Below, one piece after another: positions 34,893 through 48,233 of a stretch of 64,000 nucleotides of DNA (the first letter of the stretch is position 1; each line of letters begins with the position of its first letter). The notes below the pieces were generated by a model. The model ran no database searches. It was given only the letters and a program-made list of their open reading frames with translations, and was not told the origin of the DNA. A program made the position numbers and the translations under genes. Source of the stretch: Berberis thunbergii (Eukaryota > Streptophyta > Magnoliopsida > Ranunculales > Berberidaceae); the NCBI GenBank assembly GCA_003290165.1, contig QNQO01000458.1, positions 558,001 to 622,000 of the forward strand. Reading direction: 5' to 3'.

Positions 34893-36533
34893 TGTCACCT
34901 AAAACTCCAAACAAATCAATACTTTTTTTGTTCCCTTCTTATCAATTTACCTGTAAAATTCTAAGAAAAATTCAAGTAAAGTGGTTTGTAGGGGTTATCG
35001 TCTTACTTACCAAGTTAAAAGGATTCAAGCTCAAAATCTTAGAAACACTTTAGAATATCAAATAAATAAAGAGCCGTTGGAAATAAGGAAATAAGATTTA
35101 GAAAATAGAAGATAACTTGTTTTTAAAAACAAACTTTGATTCAAATTTTACGATGGAAAATTACTAAACAAATCTACCAGTTAAAATAAATGTCTCAAGG
35201 ATTGGAAAATCCACCTCTTAGCTTTGTAGAGATTAATTTACACATTTTTGTAAATCGGTGAATACTTTAACAAATTCCTGTAACTTTTAATTCAAAAATC
35301 ATGCTAAAAAATTATTTTCTAAGATATAATTTTATTTACCTTTTTCAATGATATAAGAGATTCCTTGACCATAATAAATTCACCCCTCTCGATGGTTTTT
35401 TTTTCAATGAATGGTTATAATTAATAAAGAATTGAATAACTACGAAAAACAAATATAATCCTTTTTTCCAAATCTTTATCTTAATTTTACATAATCCTTC
35501 GTTATCCATATTTTGATTTGACAACTTCGATTCATTGGATTAATCTAGGATTAATAGAATATACAAGTTTTATTATTTTTCTGTGTTGAAAAAACCTCTA
35601 CATCACTCAAGTATGTTTCATCTTCTCTCTTTGAGAGGAGAGGTTTAGCCTACCATTGTCAGTTTGATGAAATAATCTAAGAGTAGAACTAGAAAGATAG
35701 ATGGGAATGTCTAATTAAATTAAAAGATAACTAATGCACAAAAAAATATTAACTTTTATTAAATTCAAAACTAGAAATTTACATGTAATAAACTTGACTT
35801 GACCGAAAGTTCCAACGAAAGAAAGAAAACTAATCTAAGCTATACTAGAGATAAGAGAATGATGTATGAAAAAATTAGATGTCCTCTTCTCCAAGAGTTT
35901 GACAACCTATTTATAATGTTCTCTTCCAAAGGTTTCTAGGAATAAAATCTCATAAATCTCTTGATTATACCGAAAATCTCACAAATCCCTTGATTATACT
36001 CCAAATCATATCATATAAAATCAATGGAGCCATAATTATGGATAAATACATCAAGGAATCCTAATTGGAGGTAGAAATTGAGAGACAAAACTCAAGGCAG
36101 TGAAATATTCTTTGATTTGATTATTACAATATGCTTTTAGTTGATGTTTTATTTGTCTTTATGATTGCATGTTTCACACTTGAAGTTCTTATCTTAAAAC
36201 TTGCCAAGGTTTCCATGATAAATCACCACTAGTTGGAATCAAATCTTGACTTCCATAATATTGGTCTTGAAATGAAATTCTTGATCCACATGTGCCCATG
36301 AACGTGCCCAAATGCCTCGAATTTCTTATTTTTCATAGATTTCATAATTTCTCCAATTATTCTTAGTCATGCAAATTTACGGTAGAACTGTCTCGAAATT
36401 TTGCACATTTCTCGATTTCCTGCAAAAATTATAACAACAATCAAATTCGAGACAAATAAAGACATTTAATTAATTTTAAACACAACTAGAGACTAATAAA
36501 TAGCTAAATGGGGCGTAAAAATCAATGTTTATC
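34893..36533 (-). mobile_element. Inserted repeat, possibly a solo LTR in reverse orientation
   Basis: About 1.64 kb of AT-rich sequence replaces part of the gypsy RT-RNase H region. On the minus strand it starts TGATAAACATTG and could end GGTGACA. A TATA-like CATTATAAATAGG (about 35906-35919) is followed by a leader-like stretch, as in LTR promoters. No target duplication was found and gypsy coding is missing at the junction, so a clean insertion is not shown. Confidence 0.4.
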
Positions 36534-37164
36534 ACCGCCCCCACAATGATGAATATTGTGATGGGTCATCCAACGTGAAGGGTTGCGGAACAGGGATCAT
36601 CCCCTGAAGGGGTCACCCTCAGAAAGGGTATCAAATTTGGCTTCCGCATTTCAAACAATGAGGCGGAGTACGAATACCTCCTAGCCGGGCTAAAGCTAGC
36701 CAAAGAAATTGAAGTAGAAAAATATGGTGTTTAGCGATTCTCAACTGGTGGTCAATCAAGTGAATGGTGAATTCGATGTCAAATAACCCTGAATGATAGC
36801 CTATTGCGGGAAAGCAATCAACATCAAAAGGTGGTTCAAGAGAATACTACTATGTCGCTACTCCAAGGCAGATAACGAGGAAGCTGACGACTTGGCCAGA
36901 AAGGTCTCGTTCGCACAAAACGACTCCGACTCAGTCATAGAGTTCTAGAAGAAGTCGGCCCTAGAAGAAGAAATTCTCCAACAAACCCTTTTTACAAGTA
37001 CATAGACCAACTGGATGATCAACTACATAAAAGACGGAATCCTCCCAGTAGATAAGCTAGAGGCCCGCGAGCTGAAAAACAGAGTGGTACGATACATTCT
37101 CCTCAACGACAAGTTGTGCAGGAGATCAACGACTGACCCTCTGCTCATATGTCTAACTCCCAGG
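36534..37164 (+). pseudogene. Gypsy RNase H and connector remnant
   Basis: Frames resume with EYCDGSSNVKGCGTGI (RNase H DGS motif), NNEAEYEYLLAGLKLAKE and DNEEADDLARK, then WMINYIKDGILPVDKLEA before the next insert. The reading frame shifts several times. Confidence 0.8.
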
Positions 37165-37885
37165 CAGTGTTCTAAAAATCGGCCTGGGCGGCCGCCTAGG
37201 CGCTAGAAGGTGGAAAACCGCCCAGATTAATGGCTAGGCGGGCAGTCTGGGCGGTTCTAGGCTGTCTGGGCGGGATATAGGCGGCCTAGGTGGGTCTAGG
37301 CGGCCAAGGCGGTCTAGGAGGCCTAGGCGGGGTCTAGGAGGCCTAGGTGGAGTCTAGGCGGTCTGGGCGATTTTTTTTATTTTTATTATTTTTTTAATAA
37401 GCCTGATTGTGTTCTTATTTTATTTTTCTTTCCTATTTTTTAGAAATAAACTATTTAATTATTTTTATTCAGTATATGTCTAAATATAGCAAATGATGAT
37501 TACTTAATGGAATTTTCAAAGGATCTGCCGGTACCAATTTTACTAATGTAGATTTTATCAAAAATAACTGAGGTTATTCATGCAATTTGAAGAAAAATAA
37601 AAGATTACACAAATTCAAATTTATATAAAGTACCCATCATGACCAACTTTAGTCATTTGAGTTTTAATAAATTTTGTTCACAATTGTTAATTTTTCATGT
37701 TTTTAAATTTTGCATATGTATATTGGCATTAAATTGGATGTAATTGATAAGGTATTATGCTTAACTTTTATAAATTATTAAAGTTATAATACAAAACCTA
37801 AGACCGCCTAGACGCCCGCCTAGGCCCCTGGGCGCTAGGCATTTGCTCGCCGCCCGCCCAGCGCCTAGCGATTTTTAGAACACAG
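37165..37885. mobile_element. hAT-type MITE (721 bp), TSD CTCCCAGG
   Basis: Terminal inverted repeats CAGTGTTCTAAAAATCG and CTGTGTTCTAAAAATCG (right end inverted); the perfect 8-bp duplication CTCCCAGG lies at 37157-37164 and 37886-37893. Dense GGCGGCCTAGGCG words fill both subterminal regions around an AT-rich core. It splits the gypsy element between RNase H and integrase. Confidence 0.92.
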
Positions 37886-38922
37886 CTCCCAGGGAGGCAA
37901 ACTAGGTCCTCCTTGAAATCCATGAAGGAGTATGCGAGAACCACCCCGAAGGAAAGACACTGGCTTTTAAAACCCTCACACTGGGGTACTATTGACCGAA
38001 AATGCAGCAGGAGGCCAAAGATTTGGTCTGCAAGTGTGACATGTGTCAAAGGTATGCCCCGTACACACATATGCCTGTAGAAAACCTAGTTCCAATGACC
38101 AAACTTTGGCCCTTCGCCCAGTGGGGGATGTACATACGTACCCTTTCCCCATATCCAAAAGAAGGAAGTTTCTCCTTGTGGCGGTCAACTACTTTACCAA
38201 ATGGGTAGAAAAGAGCATTTCTATAAGATGAGAAAATCAGATCAACGAATCTTTTTGAAAGTCTATCGTCTACAGGTTTGGAATATCGAAATCCTGGTCA
38301 GTGACAACATGACTCGGTTTCAGGGCGGGAAAGCCAAGCTACTTTGCACCCAACTGGGCATTAGCCACCAATTTTCTACGCCAGGTCATCCCCGAGCCAA
38401 TGGACAAGCTGAAGTCACCAACCAAACTATCTTGGAATCAATCAAGAGAAAACTCGATACAACCAAAAAGCTTTGGTTTTCTGAACTTTCGGGCATCCTT
38501 TGAGCATACCATACCACAAAAGGACTCCGATTGGAGAGACACCATTCGCAATAGCCTATGGCTCTAAGGCAATGGTTCCAATGGAATTGTCAATGCCCTC
38601 GTTCAGAATGGAGTTCAAAATGGAGGACAACGATAAAGCTCTGAGAGTCGGCTAAGACTTACTTGAAAAGTGGAGAGACGGAGTATCTGTCATAATAATA
38701 GCCTATCAACAAAAAATGATCCAACACTACAATCAGAGGGTCAGACCTCGAGAATTCAAAGTCAGTGATTGGGTACTGAGGAAGACCCAACCAAGCACAA
38801 GAGACCCAAAAGAAGGCAAACTAAGCCCAAACTGGGAAGATCCCTACAAGGTGACAATGATTAAAATGCCAAGAACTTACTGGCTAGAGAACCTGGATAG
38901 AGAGCGTCTAAAAAGGTCGTGA
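37886..38922 (+). pseudogene. Gypsy integrase remnant
   Basis: It shows the end of the zinc-binding domain (CKCDMCQRYAP), the first core motif as AVNYFTKWVE in a shifted frame, ILVSDNMTRFQGG and GHPRANGQAEVTNQTILESI, and the C-terminal VSDWVLRKTQPSTRDP/LSPNWEDPYKV module. At least three frameshifts and several stops. Confidence 0.85.
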
Positions 38923-39009
38923 AATGTAGAACACTTGAAAAAGTATTATCAGTAAAGGTACTCTATTTAAAGAATCACATTTCATATAACTCCCTACATA
39001 TGAACATAC

Positions 39010-41027
39010 CTAGTCCGACCTCCGGACCACGATGGCACCCACGCAGATCGAACCCAGTCCACAAACGGTTTCTCGCAAGCAGGCTAGTCCCGTCCATGGA
39101 TGACTTAGTGCTCCTAAGATAAGCCTAGTCCATGTACAGTCCAACGCAAGTGGGAGAGTTTAGTCCTTGGACGACTCACCGCTTCTAAAGGAACCTGGTC
39201 CGACCATGTGGACCACAATGGTGCACAAGCGGCCAAGCCTAGTCCTTTTCAGGACGGTGACAACTTGTCACATAAGTAGGGATGGCAAAGGGGAGGATTG
39301 GGGTGAATTTTTCCAAATCCATCCACTCCTCGCCAGGATTAACGGCTCCTCGAATCCATCCCGATTAACCATTTAAATTTTGTTTAAAAACCCATCCCCG
39401 CTCCGCACGGATTGGGTTCTATACCCACCGGCGGCACGCTTGCCTTTCAAAAAAAAAACATTAGATTATCAAAGATTATCAGATCTACAAGGATCAATTA
39501 CAGATCTACAATGATTATCAGATCTACAAAGATTATCAAATCTATAAAAATTATTAGACCTACGAAAATATTAGATCTACAATAATCAATTGCAGATCTA
39601 CAAAAATATTATTTGATCTACAATGATAATCAGATCTACAAGGGTCAATTGAAGATCTACAAGGAAAAAAGCGGATTTGATGAAATCAGTGGTAGACCCT
39701 CAAAATATTGATCTTACCATTGATATTGATCTTACTATGCAATTTCATATGCCACCTACCAACACCTATTGTATTGCCTTATGTATCAAGAGATGTGAGG
39801 AATAAAACAGAGGTTTGGAGCCCAAAAAGCCTTGATGATTAGTGGCAAAGGAAAGTTGAAAGAGGGGTGCGGCGGATGTCAGCATCGAAATCGGCTATTT
39901 GCTCCTTTTCATGAAAACCCATATAAATTTTTTTAGTGGAGTGAGGCAGACAAAGGGCATACAGAGCAAGATTCAAGATCCATTGTTCGTAAATGGCTAT
40001 CAATGCCTTCACCTTGCTTCTCTTTGGGATCAGACGGGCATAAGAAGCACTCGAACACCTCTTTTGATCTCCATTGTTGATATTCATAACAGTTAGGATG
40101 ATGGAAAAGGAACTGGTTTTTTGGTTGAATGGAGAGTTCATTCTCCTTTACAATGAGAATATTGTAAAACTACGAATGGAGATTGAAAGAAGAGAAGGAA
40201 CTCTCCATTGTAGAACTACGAATGAACTGATTTTTTGATTGAATGATGGAAAGTTTTTTTGTGTAGAGGAGAAAATTGAGATGAGATGCGGAGAGTGAGA
40301 GAATGATAAAAGTTATGGTTTTTTTCTATTTAAATGTTAAGGGTATTTTAGTAAATGCTCTACATAAACAGATATCCGCGGGGTGGATATGGCCAAATCC
40401 GTATCCACCCCAACATCCATTTAGCCATAACCAAAACCGCCCCATTTAGCCATAACCAAAATCCGCCCCACTGCCATCCCTACACATAAGTGACCTAGTC
40501 CGCCTCAAGAATCAAGGAACTCCAGCATGGACTGGACCCAGTCCATGGACAGTCCACCACAATTAGGTACATCCAGTCCCTGGATGGCTCACTACTCCTA
40601 AAAGAACCTGGTTCGACTATGGGGACCACAATGGCGCACAAGTGGCCAACCCTAGTCTTTTTTAGGACGACAATAACTTGCAGCTGAAGTGACCTAGTCT
40701 GCCTCAGAAACTCCAGTGCGGACCAGACCCAGTCCACAGACAGTCCACCGCAAGCGGGTGAGTCCAATTTCTGGGGGGCTCACTGCTCCTAAAAAACCTA
40801 GTTCAGCAGTGGGGACCATAATGGTGCACAAGTGGACGAGCCTAGTCCTTTTGAAGACTACGATAGCTTGCCATATAAGTGACCTAGTCCGCATCGGGAA
40901 CCAAAGAACTCCAGTGCGAACCAGACCCAGTCCACATACAATTCACCTCAAGTGGGCGAGTCTAGTCCCCAGACATTTCACCGCTCTTAAAAGAACCTGA
41001 CCTGACTACGGGGACCACAATGGTGCA
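39010..41027 (+). repeat. ~196-bp tandem repeats in the gypsy 3' region
   Basis: Units containing GGGGACCACAATGGTGCACAA...CTAGTCC...CAGTCCAC recur at about 39218, 40631, 40821, 41020 and 49376. After subtracting the two hAT inserts (with duplications) the spacing is 190-199 bp. Such arrays in the 3' untranslated part are known in Tat/Ogre-like gypsy elements. Confidence 0.8.
39277..40482. mobile_element. hAT-type non-autonomous element (1,206 bp), TSD CACATAAG
   Basis: Inverted ends TAGGGATGGCAA and CTGCCATCCCTA; the perfect 8-bp duplication CACATAAG lies at 39269-39276 and 40483-40490. Subterminal CAAATCC/GGGGCGGAT-type words are present. The core has several AGATCTACAA repeats (39475-39660). 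No transposase frame. Confidence 0.9.
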
Positions 41028-41912
41028 TGAGGATGACAGTTGGGCAAACTTTCACGAATATCCACCCCATGCACCTCGAATGTTTGGATGTGCCTAAACA
41101 GATTTTGGTTTGTTTATGGGATCCAAATGGTATCCATCACATATTCGGGACAGATACAAATTTGGCCATATCCACAAATCCATTTATGTAGGAAATTTGC
41201 AGGAATACCCTTAACCCTTAAAGAGTGAAAACCCCTAATCGATATGTCACTCACTCTTCACCTCTCAGTCATTTCTTCCTCCTCTGCACCAGACTCTCCA
41301 GTCTCCATCATTCAACCAACCAAGAAGTCAAGAACATTGTGCGTGTTTTTCTCTTTGTCTCTCTCACTCTCTGTCCTTATCTTTTTTCTCGCGCAGTTGC
41401 GCTATGTGCATTTATGGTTTGGAGGTAAGAACGATCTCTTCAAAGTTCTCTTCTTTTTCAAATTTCTTATGGGGTTCAAGGTTTTGCTTAAAAGTTCATA
41501 TTTAGGGTTCTGGGTTTTTAGATTTGAGCAAAAAAACCCCAAAAAATGCATATTTTGGACTTTGCTCTGAAATAAACTTGACCTTCTTGATAACTTCTAA
41601 TCAATGCGGTCTATGGGTCCATCTTTGTCTCTTCTTCTTCACTTCTCAATGGTGGAGTTATTGGGTTCTCTAATTCCTTATAGTTTTAGCAAAGAGGAGG
41701 AGAAAATGTTGTTGTTGTTGGTTGCGGCAGTGTAGAGGCATAAGAGGATGGTTGACTGAGGAGGCAAGGTAGAGGACGATGGAGGGTGATTCAATTTGGA
41801 GAAAGAGCAGCGTGTCAACGGATTGAAACTCGTTATGATCGTCTATGACGGTGGCGGACAATTCAATTGTTAGTAGCTAGATTTGTTTTTGTTATTGTTG
41901 TTTGGTGGTTGG

Positions 41913-42369
41913 TGTTGGACAAATCCAATAATGTGGGTACACATATGTAATATAACGTGTATTGCTATCTTAAAGTGTAGTCAATTTAAATATGTGATCT
42001 AATAGGGGTATTGGACTATAAGGTATTAATAAATAACATGGTGTAAATAAGGATGTAATTTCTAATTCAATGAGGGGCAGAATTGAAAATTCACAGCCCA
42101 TAAGTTGAAGGGTTGTGACTTATGGGCATTATAAATAGGATGAGTCCCCGATTGAGCGTATGCGTAATTGAGAAATTTTTGGCATTGTCTTCTGTATCCT
42201 CTCAACAGAGAACTAAGGGAAAACGCTTGAATCAATCGGAAGATCCAAACAATCCAAACTCGTCACAATCAACGAGGAAATCGCTATGGATCGATCGGGT
42301 ATGTTTCTATTCTTCTTGTTTCCATTGAATCAACTAGAGTCTTAAGTTATTGTAGTTTAAATTACAACA
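41913..42369 (+). repeat. Copia 5' LTR
   Basis: 457 bp with TGTTGGACAAATCC start and TTACAACA end. A TATA box TATAAATAGG near 42130-42139 would drive the element's transcript. It is followed by the primer-binding site TTGGTATCAGAGC. Confidence 0.96.
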
Positions 42370-43802
42370 ATTGGTATCAGAGCAACTCCTGTTGATTCCA
42401 TGTGAAATTATAAAGGAAAACATACAATGATTATTTGTTTCATACAGTGATATATAGAATCATACAGTGATATATATTCATATAATAGCAAGGCAATTGA
42501 ATACTATATGTTATTTATGATTATAGATTCATATAGTTTATGTATCTGGACATGATTATAGATTCATATGAATAGCATGAATACAGTGATTATGGATTAT
42601 GGATTAATACAGTGATTATTGATTAATACAGCGATTGATATAGCATGATCTGGACCTACAGTGATTATGTATTCATGATTATAGACTTGAATCTATATAG
42701 ATATGTATTCATGGCTATTGTCTTCACTGTTTCATTGTGAGTGTAGTTGTATTCAGTGATTACATTGTAATTGTATTTCCTATTGAAATAGATTACAATT
42801 TGGATCAAGGTGAAATAGATGTATTAAAAAAAAAACCGATTTTACTGTTACAGTGAACAGTGAATGCGATTTCGTGAACAATGAACACCGATTTCACTGT
42901 TGCGATGAACAATGATACGCGATTTCGTGAACAGTGATATGCAATGTCGTGAATAGTGAAAAATGATTTCACTGTTACAGTGAACAGTATCTGTGATTAT
43001 GCATTATAAAAAAAATTATTGTTCACATTGACCGCGACTGTTCACCATTGACCGCGATTGTTCACATTGATCGCGACTATTCACTGTTGGGCCTGGCGAA
43101 TGTTGGGCTTGTATAGTGACTGTTCAAGGGCCTGGTGACTATTCAGTTGACTGTTCACGGACTTGGTGATTGTTCACCTATTGGGTCTGTTACTGTTATT
43201 AATAATTGGGCCTGTTAGTACATTTTAATTTGACTATTGGGCCTGTAGCTGCTGGTAATATTGTTTTAAAGTATTGAGACCTATGTAATTGTGGCTATAT
43301 TTTATTTAAACTCATGTTTTAATTGTATTAATGACTATATTTTATTTATACATAGAATATAATTTTTGGTTTCATGTATCACTATTGTGTTCCTTATTTA
43401 AAATTTACACCATTTAACTAATAGGTTGCCAAAGCAACCACGGTTAGAAAATATTGGTTGATTTTAAATAAGTGAGCATGCTACATCCATGTGAAACAAT
43501 CAGCCCAAAGGAAAATTATTTTGACCGGACAGTCCCTAGTCTTAAATATGTGATAAAGTTTACTTTACCATGCTTTTATTATGTCAGTCCAAATAAAGGT
43601 ATAATATTATGCCGGTTTCATTGTGTACGAAGAGTACCACTTACAGATTGATATTTCTGTCCAAAGACTAAATAACAATGCTGTACTAGGTATCTTAATA
43701 TGTGTTTTTTTTTATTTACCTATTGTATGAATTTAAAAGTTTATGCAATTGAATAATGATGTGAATATGTTATTTATGTAATTTATTCTCTGTACAGCTA
43801 CT
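42370..43802 (+). other. Copia untranslated leader
   Basis: 1.4 kb between the primer-binding site and the gag start, with repeated GATTATAGATTCATA and GTGAACAGTGA words at 42470-43080 and no supported frame. Confidence 0.7.
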
Positions 43803-44597
43803 ATGTCTGCTACAAGTATATCTGCTGGTGTAAATAATATTCCCATGCTTAATGGGACAAACTTCAAGGACTGGGAAGAGAACGTGTTAATCGTTCTTGG
43901 ATGTATGGATCTGGACCTTGCCTTAAGGATTGAGCAACTCGCTCCTCTTACAGGTGCAAGTACTCCTGATGCCAGGAAATACTTCGAGAAGTGAGAACGT
44001 TCCAATCGCATGAGTCTCATGCTCATCAAGCGAGGTATTCCAGAAGCCTTTAGGGGTGCAATATCCGCAGGGGTGACCAATGCTAGTGAGTTCCTTACTG
44101 AACTTGAAAAGCGTTTTGTTAAAAACGATAAGGTTGAAACAAGCACGCTGTTAGCTAGCTTGATTTCATTAAAGTATAAAGGCAAAGGGAACATTAGAGA
44201 GTACATCATGGAGATGTCTCATCTTGCTTCAAAACTTAAAGCACTGAAGTTTGAGTTGTCTAAGGACTTACTCGTGCATCTAATTTTGATATCACTTCCT
44301 CCACAGTACAGTCAGTTTAAGGTCAGTTACAACTGTCGAAAGGAGAAGTTGACTCTTAATGAGCTCATTTCCTACTGTGTGCAAGAGGAAGACAAGTTGA
44401 AGCAAGACAGAACAGAAAGTGCTCATTTTGCAAGCACCTCTAAAGATAAAGGCACAAAATGAAAGAAGGATAATGAAGCTGCTAAGGGTCCAGCACAAAA
44501 GAAACAGAAAGGCAATGAGGGTTGTTTCTTTTGTAAGAAACCTGGACATGTAAAGAAGGAATGTACCAAGTATCACGCTTGGCGTGCTAAAAAGGGT
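43803..44597 (+). pseudogene. Copia gag, two in-frame stops
   Basis: It starts MSATSISAGVNN and shows the UBN2-like gag core (EFLTELEKRFVKNDKVETS, IREYIMEMSHLASKLKAL) and a CCHC knuckle CFFCKKPGHVKKEC near 44523-44565. TGA codons at 43992-43994 and 44460-44462 interrupt a single continuous frame that runs on into pol. Confidence 0.9.
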
Positions 44598-45611
44598 ATG
44601 TTTCTTGCTTTGGTCTGTTCTGAGGTTAACTTAGCTTCAGTACCTAGAAACACTTGGTGGTTAGATTCCGGTGCTACTACTCACATAAGTGTTTCTATGC
44701 AGGGTTGTCTGAGCTACCGAAAGCCAAGTGATGCTGAAAGACGCATCTTCGTGGGCGATGGAAAATCGGTAGAAGTGGAAGCAATGGGAAACTTTAGGTT
44801 ACTCTTAGGGACTGGTTGTTATTTGGAACTGAAAGACACTTTTGTAGTACCGTCATTTAGACGAAATTTGATTTATATTTCCTTGTTGGACAAATTTGGA
44901 TATTGTTGTTCATTTGGAAATAATCAATTTAGTCTTTCATTAAATTCCAATATTATTGGTACTGGTTCATTAAGCACATTTGATAACCTATATCTTCTTG
45001 ATACTATTGCCTCATATAATGTAACCTTGCATGTGGAATCACGTGGTACTAAGCGTAAGCTAAATGAAGGAAATTCATCAAAACTATGGCACAAACGTTT
45101 AGGACATATCTCGAAAACGAGAATGGAGAGACTTGTGTCAGATGGCATAATAGATTCTCTTGATTTTTCAGACTTTGATGTCTGTATTGAGTGCATCAAG
45201 GGAAAACAGACCAAACAAAAGAGATTAGGTGCAAACAGAACTTCAGACGTCTTAGAATTGATCCACACAGATATTTGTGGACCATTCCCTTCAACTTCTT
45301 GGAATGGTCAACAATATTTTATATCATTCATAGACGATTACTCACGCTATGGGTACCTATATTTCATTCATGAGAAATCTGAGTCACTGGATATGTTCAA
45401 AGCCTTCAAAGCTGAGGTTGAGAACCAACTCAACAAACGAATTAAAAGTGTCAGGTCTGACCGTGGTGGTGAGTATTATGGCAGATATGACGGTTTCGAT
45501 GAACAACGTCCAGGACCATTTGCTAAATTCCTAGAGGAATGTGGAATCGTCCCACAATACACCATGCCGGGATCACCTAGCATGAATGGTGTAGCTGAAA
45601 GACGAAACTGA
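44598..45611 (+). pseudogene. Copia protease and integrase (N-terminal part of pol)
   Basis: 337 open codons in frame with gag. They include aspartic protease WLDSGATTHIS, the integrase zinc motif (HKRLGH ... CIEC) and the core acidic residues in IHTDICGPF, VRSDRGGEY and MNGVAERRN. A TGA at 45609-45611 interrupts the frame right after the catalytic Glu region. Function is lost unless read through. Confidence 0.93.
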
Positions 45612-46171
45612 ACACTTAAGGACATGGTAAGGAGTATGATCAATCATTCTACCTTACCTGAATCACTCTGGGGAGAAGCACTAAAGACTGCAGCTTACAT
45701 CCTTAATAAAGTACCAACTAAAACAGCTGCCAAAACACCTTATGAACTTTGGACAGGTAGAAGACTTAGTCTAAAGCATCTTCACATTTGGGGATGTCCA
45801 GCTGAAGCAAGGCCTTATCGGCCGAATGAAAAGAAATTGGACTCCAAAATAGTGAGCAGCTACTTCATTGGCTACTCTGAGCGATCTAGGGGCTACAAGT
45901 TCTATAATCCCACTATTAAGTCCATTTTTGAAACGGGGACAACAACATTTTTTGAGGATGTCGAGTCTGGGGGAGAAATCAGGTACGAGACATTGTCTTT
46001 GAGGAGGAATCAATTTCGACTCCTACTACTGTTGTTGACAATGTACATATTCCAATACCTGTCATTGATTAAGAAGCAGATCTGGAACCTCAACAGGACA
46101 ATGTTGAACTACTCACTGCTCCAATTGAATTAAATATTCCAGAAAAACAAACTCAACAACCTCAAGATCAA
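45612..46171 (+). pseudogene. Copia integrase C-terminal region with frameshift
   Basis: The frame continues with [20 protein letters not shown] and [20 protein letters not shown], typical of copia integrase. A one-base loss at about 45975-45986 moves the reading to the next frame, where a TAA at 46070-46072 precedes the RT part. Confidence 0.88.
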
Positions 46172-46969
46172 ATGCCATTAAGGAGATCCACGAGAGAAAA
46201 GAGAAGAGCTATTCCGGATGATTATATGGTATTTCTCGAAGAACATGAGGAATATGATCCAATCAACTTCCATCAAGCCATGCAGGATTCTAACTCTCAA
46301 AAGTGGATAGATGTTATGAATGAGGAGTACAAGTCTATGCAAGACAATCAAGTTTGGGATCTTGTCCCATTACCTGAAAATACAAAGCCTATTGGTTGTA
46401 AATGGATATTCAAAACCAAGAAGGACTCAAAAGGTAATGTGGAAAGGTATAAAGCTCGTATTGTAGCTAAAGGCTTCACTCAAAAGGAAGGCATCGACTA
46501 TAAAGAGACTTTCTCTCCGATGTCAAAGAAATACTCATTTAGGACAATCATGGCTCTTGTTGCACATTTTGACTTCGAGTTGCATCAGATGGATGTTAAA
46601 ACAACGTTTCTCAATGGCGACATTGATGAAACAATTTATATGGTGCAACCAGAAAACTTTGTGTCTGGAGACCCAAAGAATATGGTTTGCAGACTAAAGA
46701 AATCCATCTATGGGCTCAAGCAAGCTTCCCGTCAATGGTACTACAAATTTCATCAAGTAATTGTCTCGTTTGGTTTTGAGACAAATGTTGTTGATAACTG
46801 TGTGTATCATAAGTTCAGTGGGAGTAAGCATATCTTCTTGATTTTGTATGTTGATGACATATTGCTTGCCACTAATAATATAGACATGTTGCACGAAACC
46901 AAGAGATTTCTATCAAAGAAATTTGAAATGAAAGATCTTGGTGAATCTTCTTTTGTCTTAGGGATTTAG
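46172..46969 (+). pseudogene. Copia reverse transcriptase
   Basis: Shows KPIGCKWIFKTKKDS, ARIVAKGFTQKEGIDY, MDVKTTFLNGDIDE, the SIYGLKQASRQWY box and the catalytic ILYVDDILLA. The frame ends at a premature TAG (46967-46969) within the usual VLGI junction to RNase H. Confidence 0.95.
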
Positions 46970-47030
46970 ATATACCGGGATCGTTTTCGGGGTATTCTTG
47001 GATTATCACAAAAGGGCTATATAAAAAAAA

Positions 47031-47840
47031 GTGCTTAAAAGGTTTGGCATGCAAGATTGTAAACCAGGAGATACCCCTATATCTAACGGAGACAAATTCA
47101 GTCTTAAACAATGTCCTAAGACTAAACTTGAAGTTGTAGAGATGCAAAAGATCCCCTATGCATTCGCTGTTGGGAGTCTTATGTATGTTCAAGTATGTAC
47201 ACGTCCAGACATAGCATTCATTGTTGGAATGCTTGGCAGATATTTGGATAACCCTGGGATGAGTCACTGGAAAGCAGCTAAACGGGTTATGAGATATTTA
47301 CAGATAACTAAGGATTACATGCTCAAATACAAGAGATCAGATCAGTTGGAGATCATAGGGTATGTTGATTCTGATTTTGCTGGATGCCAAGATAGTAGAA
47401 AATCTACATCAGGCTACATTTATCTGTTAGCTGGAGGAGCTATTTCTTGGAGAAGTGCTAAACAGACACTCATAGCTTCTTCCACCATGGAAACAGAATA
47501 TGTGGCGTGTTTTGAGGCCTCCAACCACGGATTATGGCTGCGTTATTTTGTCACTGGGCTGCGCATTTTGAATGACATAGAAAAACCACTAAAGTTATAT
47601 TGTGACAATAAGTCAGCAGTTTTATATGCCAACAACAACAGAAGCTCGTCTAGGTCAAATCATATTGACATAAAGTTCTTGGTTGTGAAGGAGAGAGTAG
47701 AGAATAAACAGATTTTCATAGAGCATATTGGGACACACTCCATGATTGCGGATCCGCTTACTAAGGGATTACCACCCAAGGTCTTTCATGAGCACACCGC
47801 TCATATGGGTGTTATGTCACATGAGGATATCATGGTTTAG
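47031..47840 (+). pseudogene. Copia RT connector and RNase H
   Basis: Continues after an A8 run (47023-47030) whose length shifts the frame by one. Contains RPDIAFIVGMLGRYL, GYVDSDFAGCQDSRKSTSGY, AISWRSAKQTLIASSTMETE and DPLTKGLPP, the copia RNase H signature set, to a natural stop at 47838-47840. Confidence 0.94.
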
Positions 47841-48233
47841 TGGGAGTTTTGTTGTTCTATGATGAATTTTTGGACACATTGGTGTAATTTAGTATTTTCT
47901 GCAGAAATAAAGTCTTCAGTCAATTGTCTGTTTATTATATGTTTGATCTCATTAAAGATTAAAGTTGGACCGATTGGAAATAGACATGTTTGGATCACAT
48001 CACATGTAATTTCTATGCTCTACATCCATGTTTGATCTATGTCATTTGATTATATTGGTATATGTGACTATTGATGGATTTCATTACGCTACTTGCGACG
48101 TAAATCGCTTTAATCCTATATCAGTATAGTCAATGGACGAGATTGTTTCGAAATACCTTTACTTGTGATAGCAAGTTTTGAGCTCATAAGGTTATACACA
48201 TTAACGGTAACATATGTGGCCCAAGTGGGAGAT

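Noticed and set aside
39475..39660. CRISPR-like spaced AGATCTACAA repeats
   Set aside because: Repeats are short, unevenly spaced and lie inside a plant hAT element; no CRISPR array is expected in this genome.
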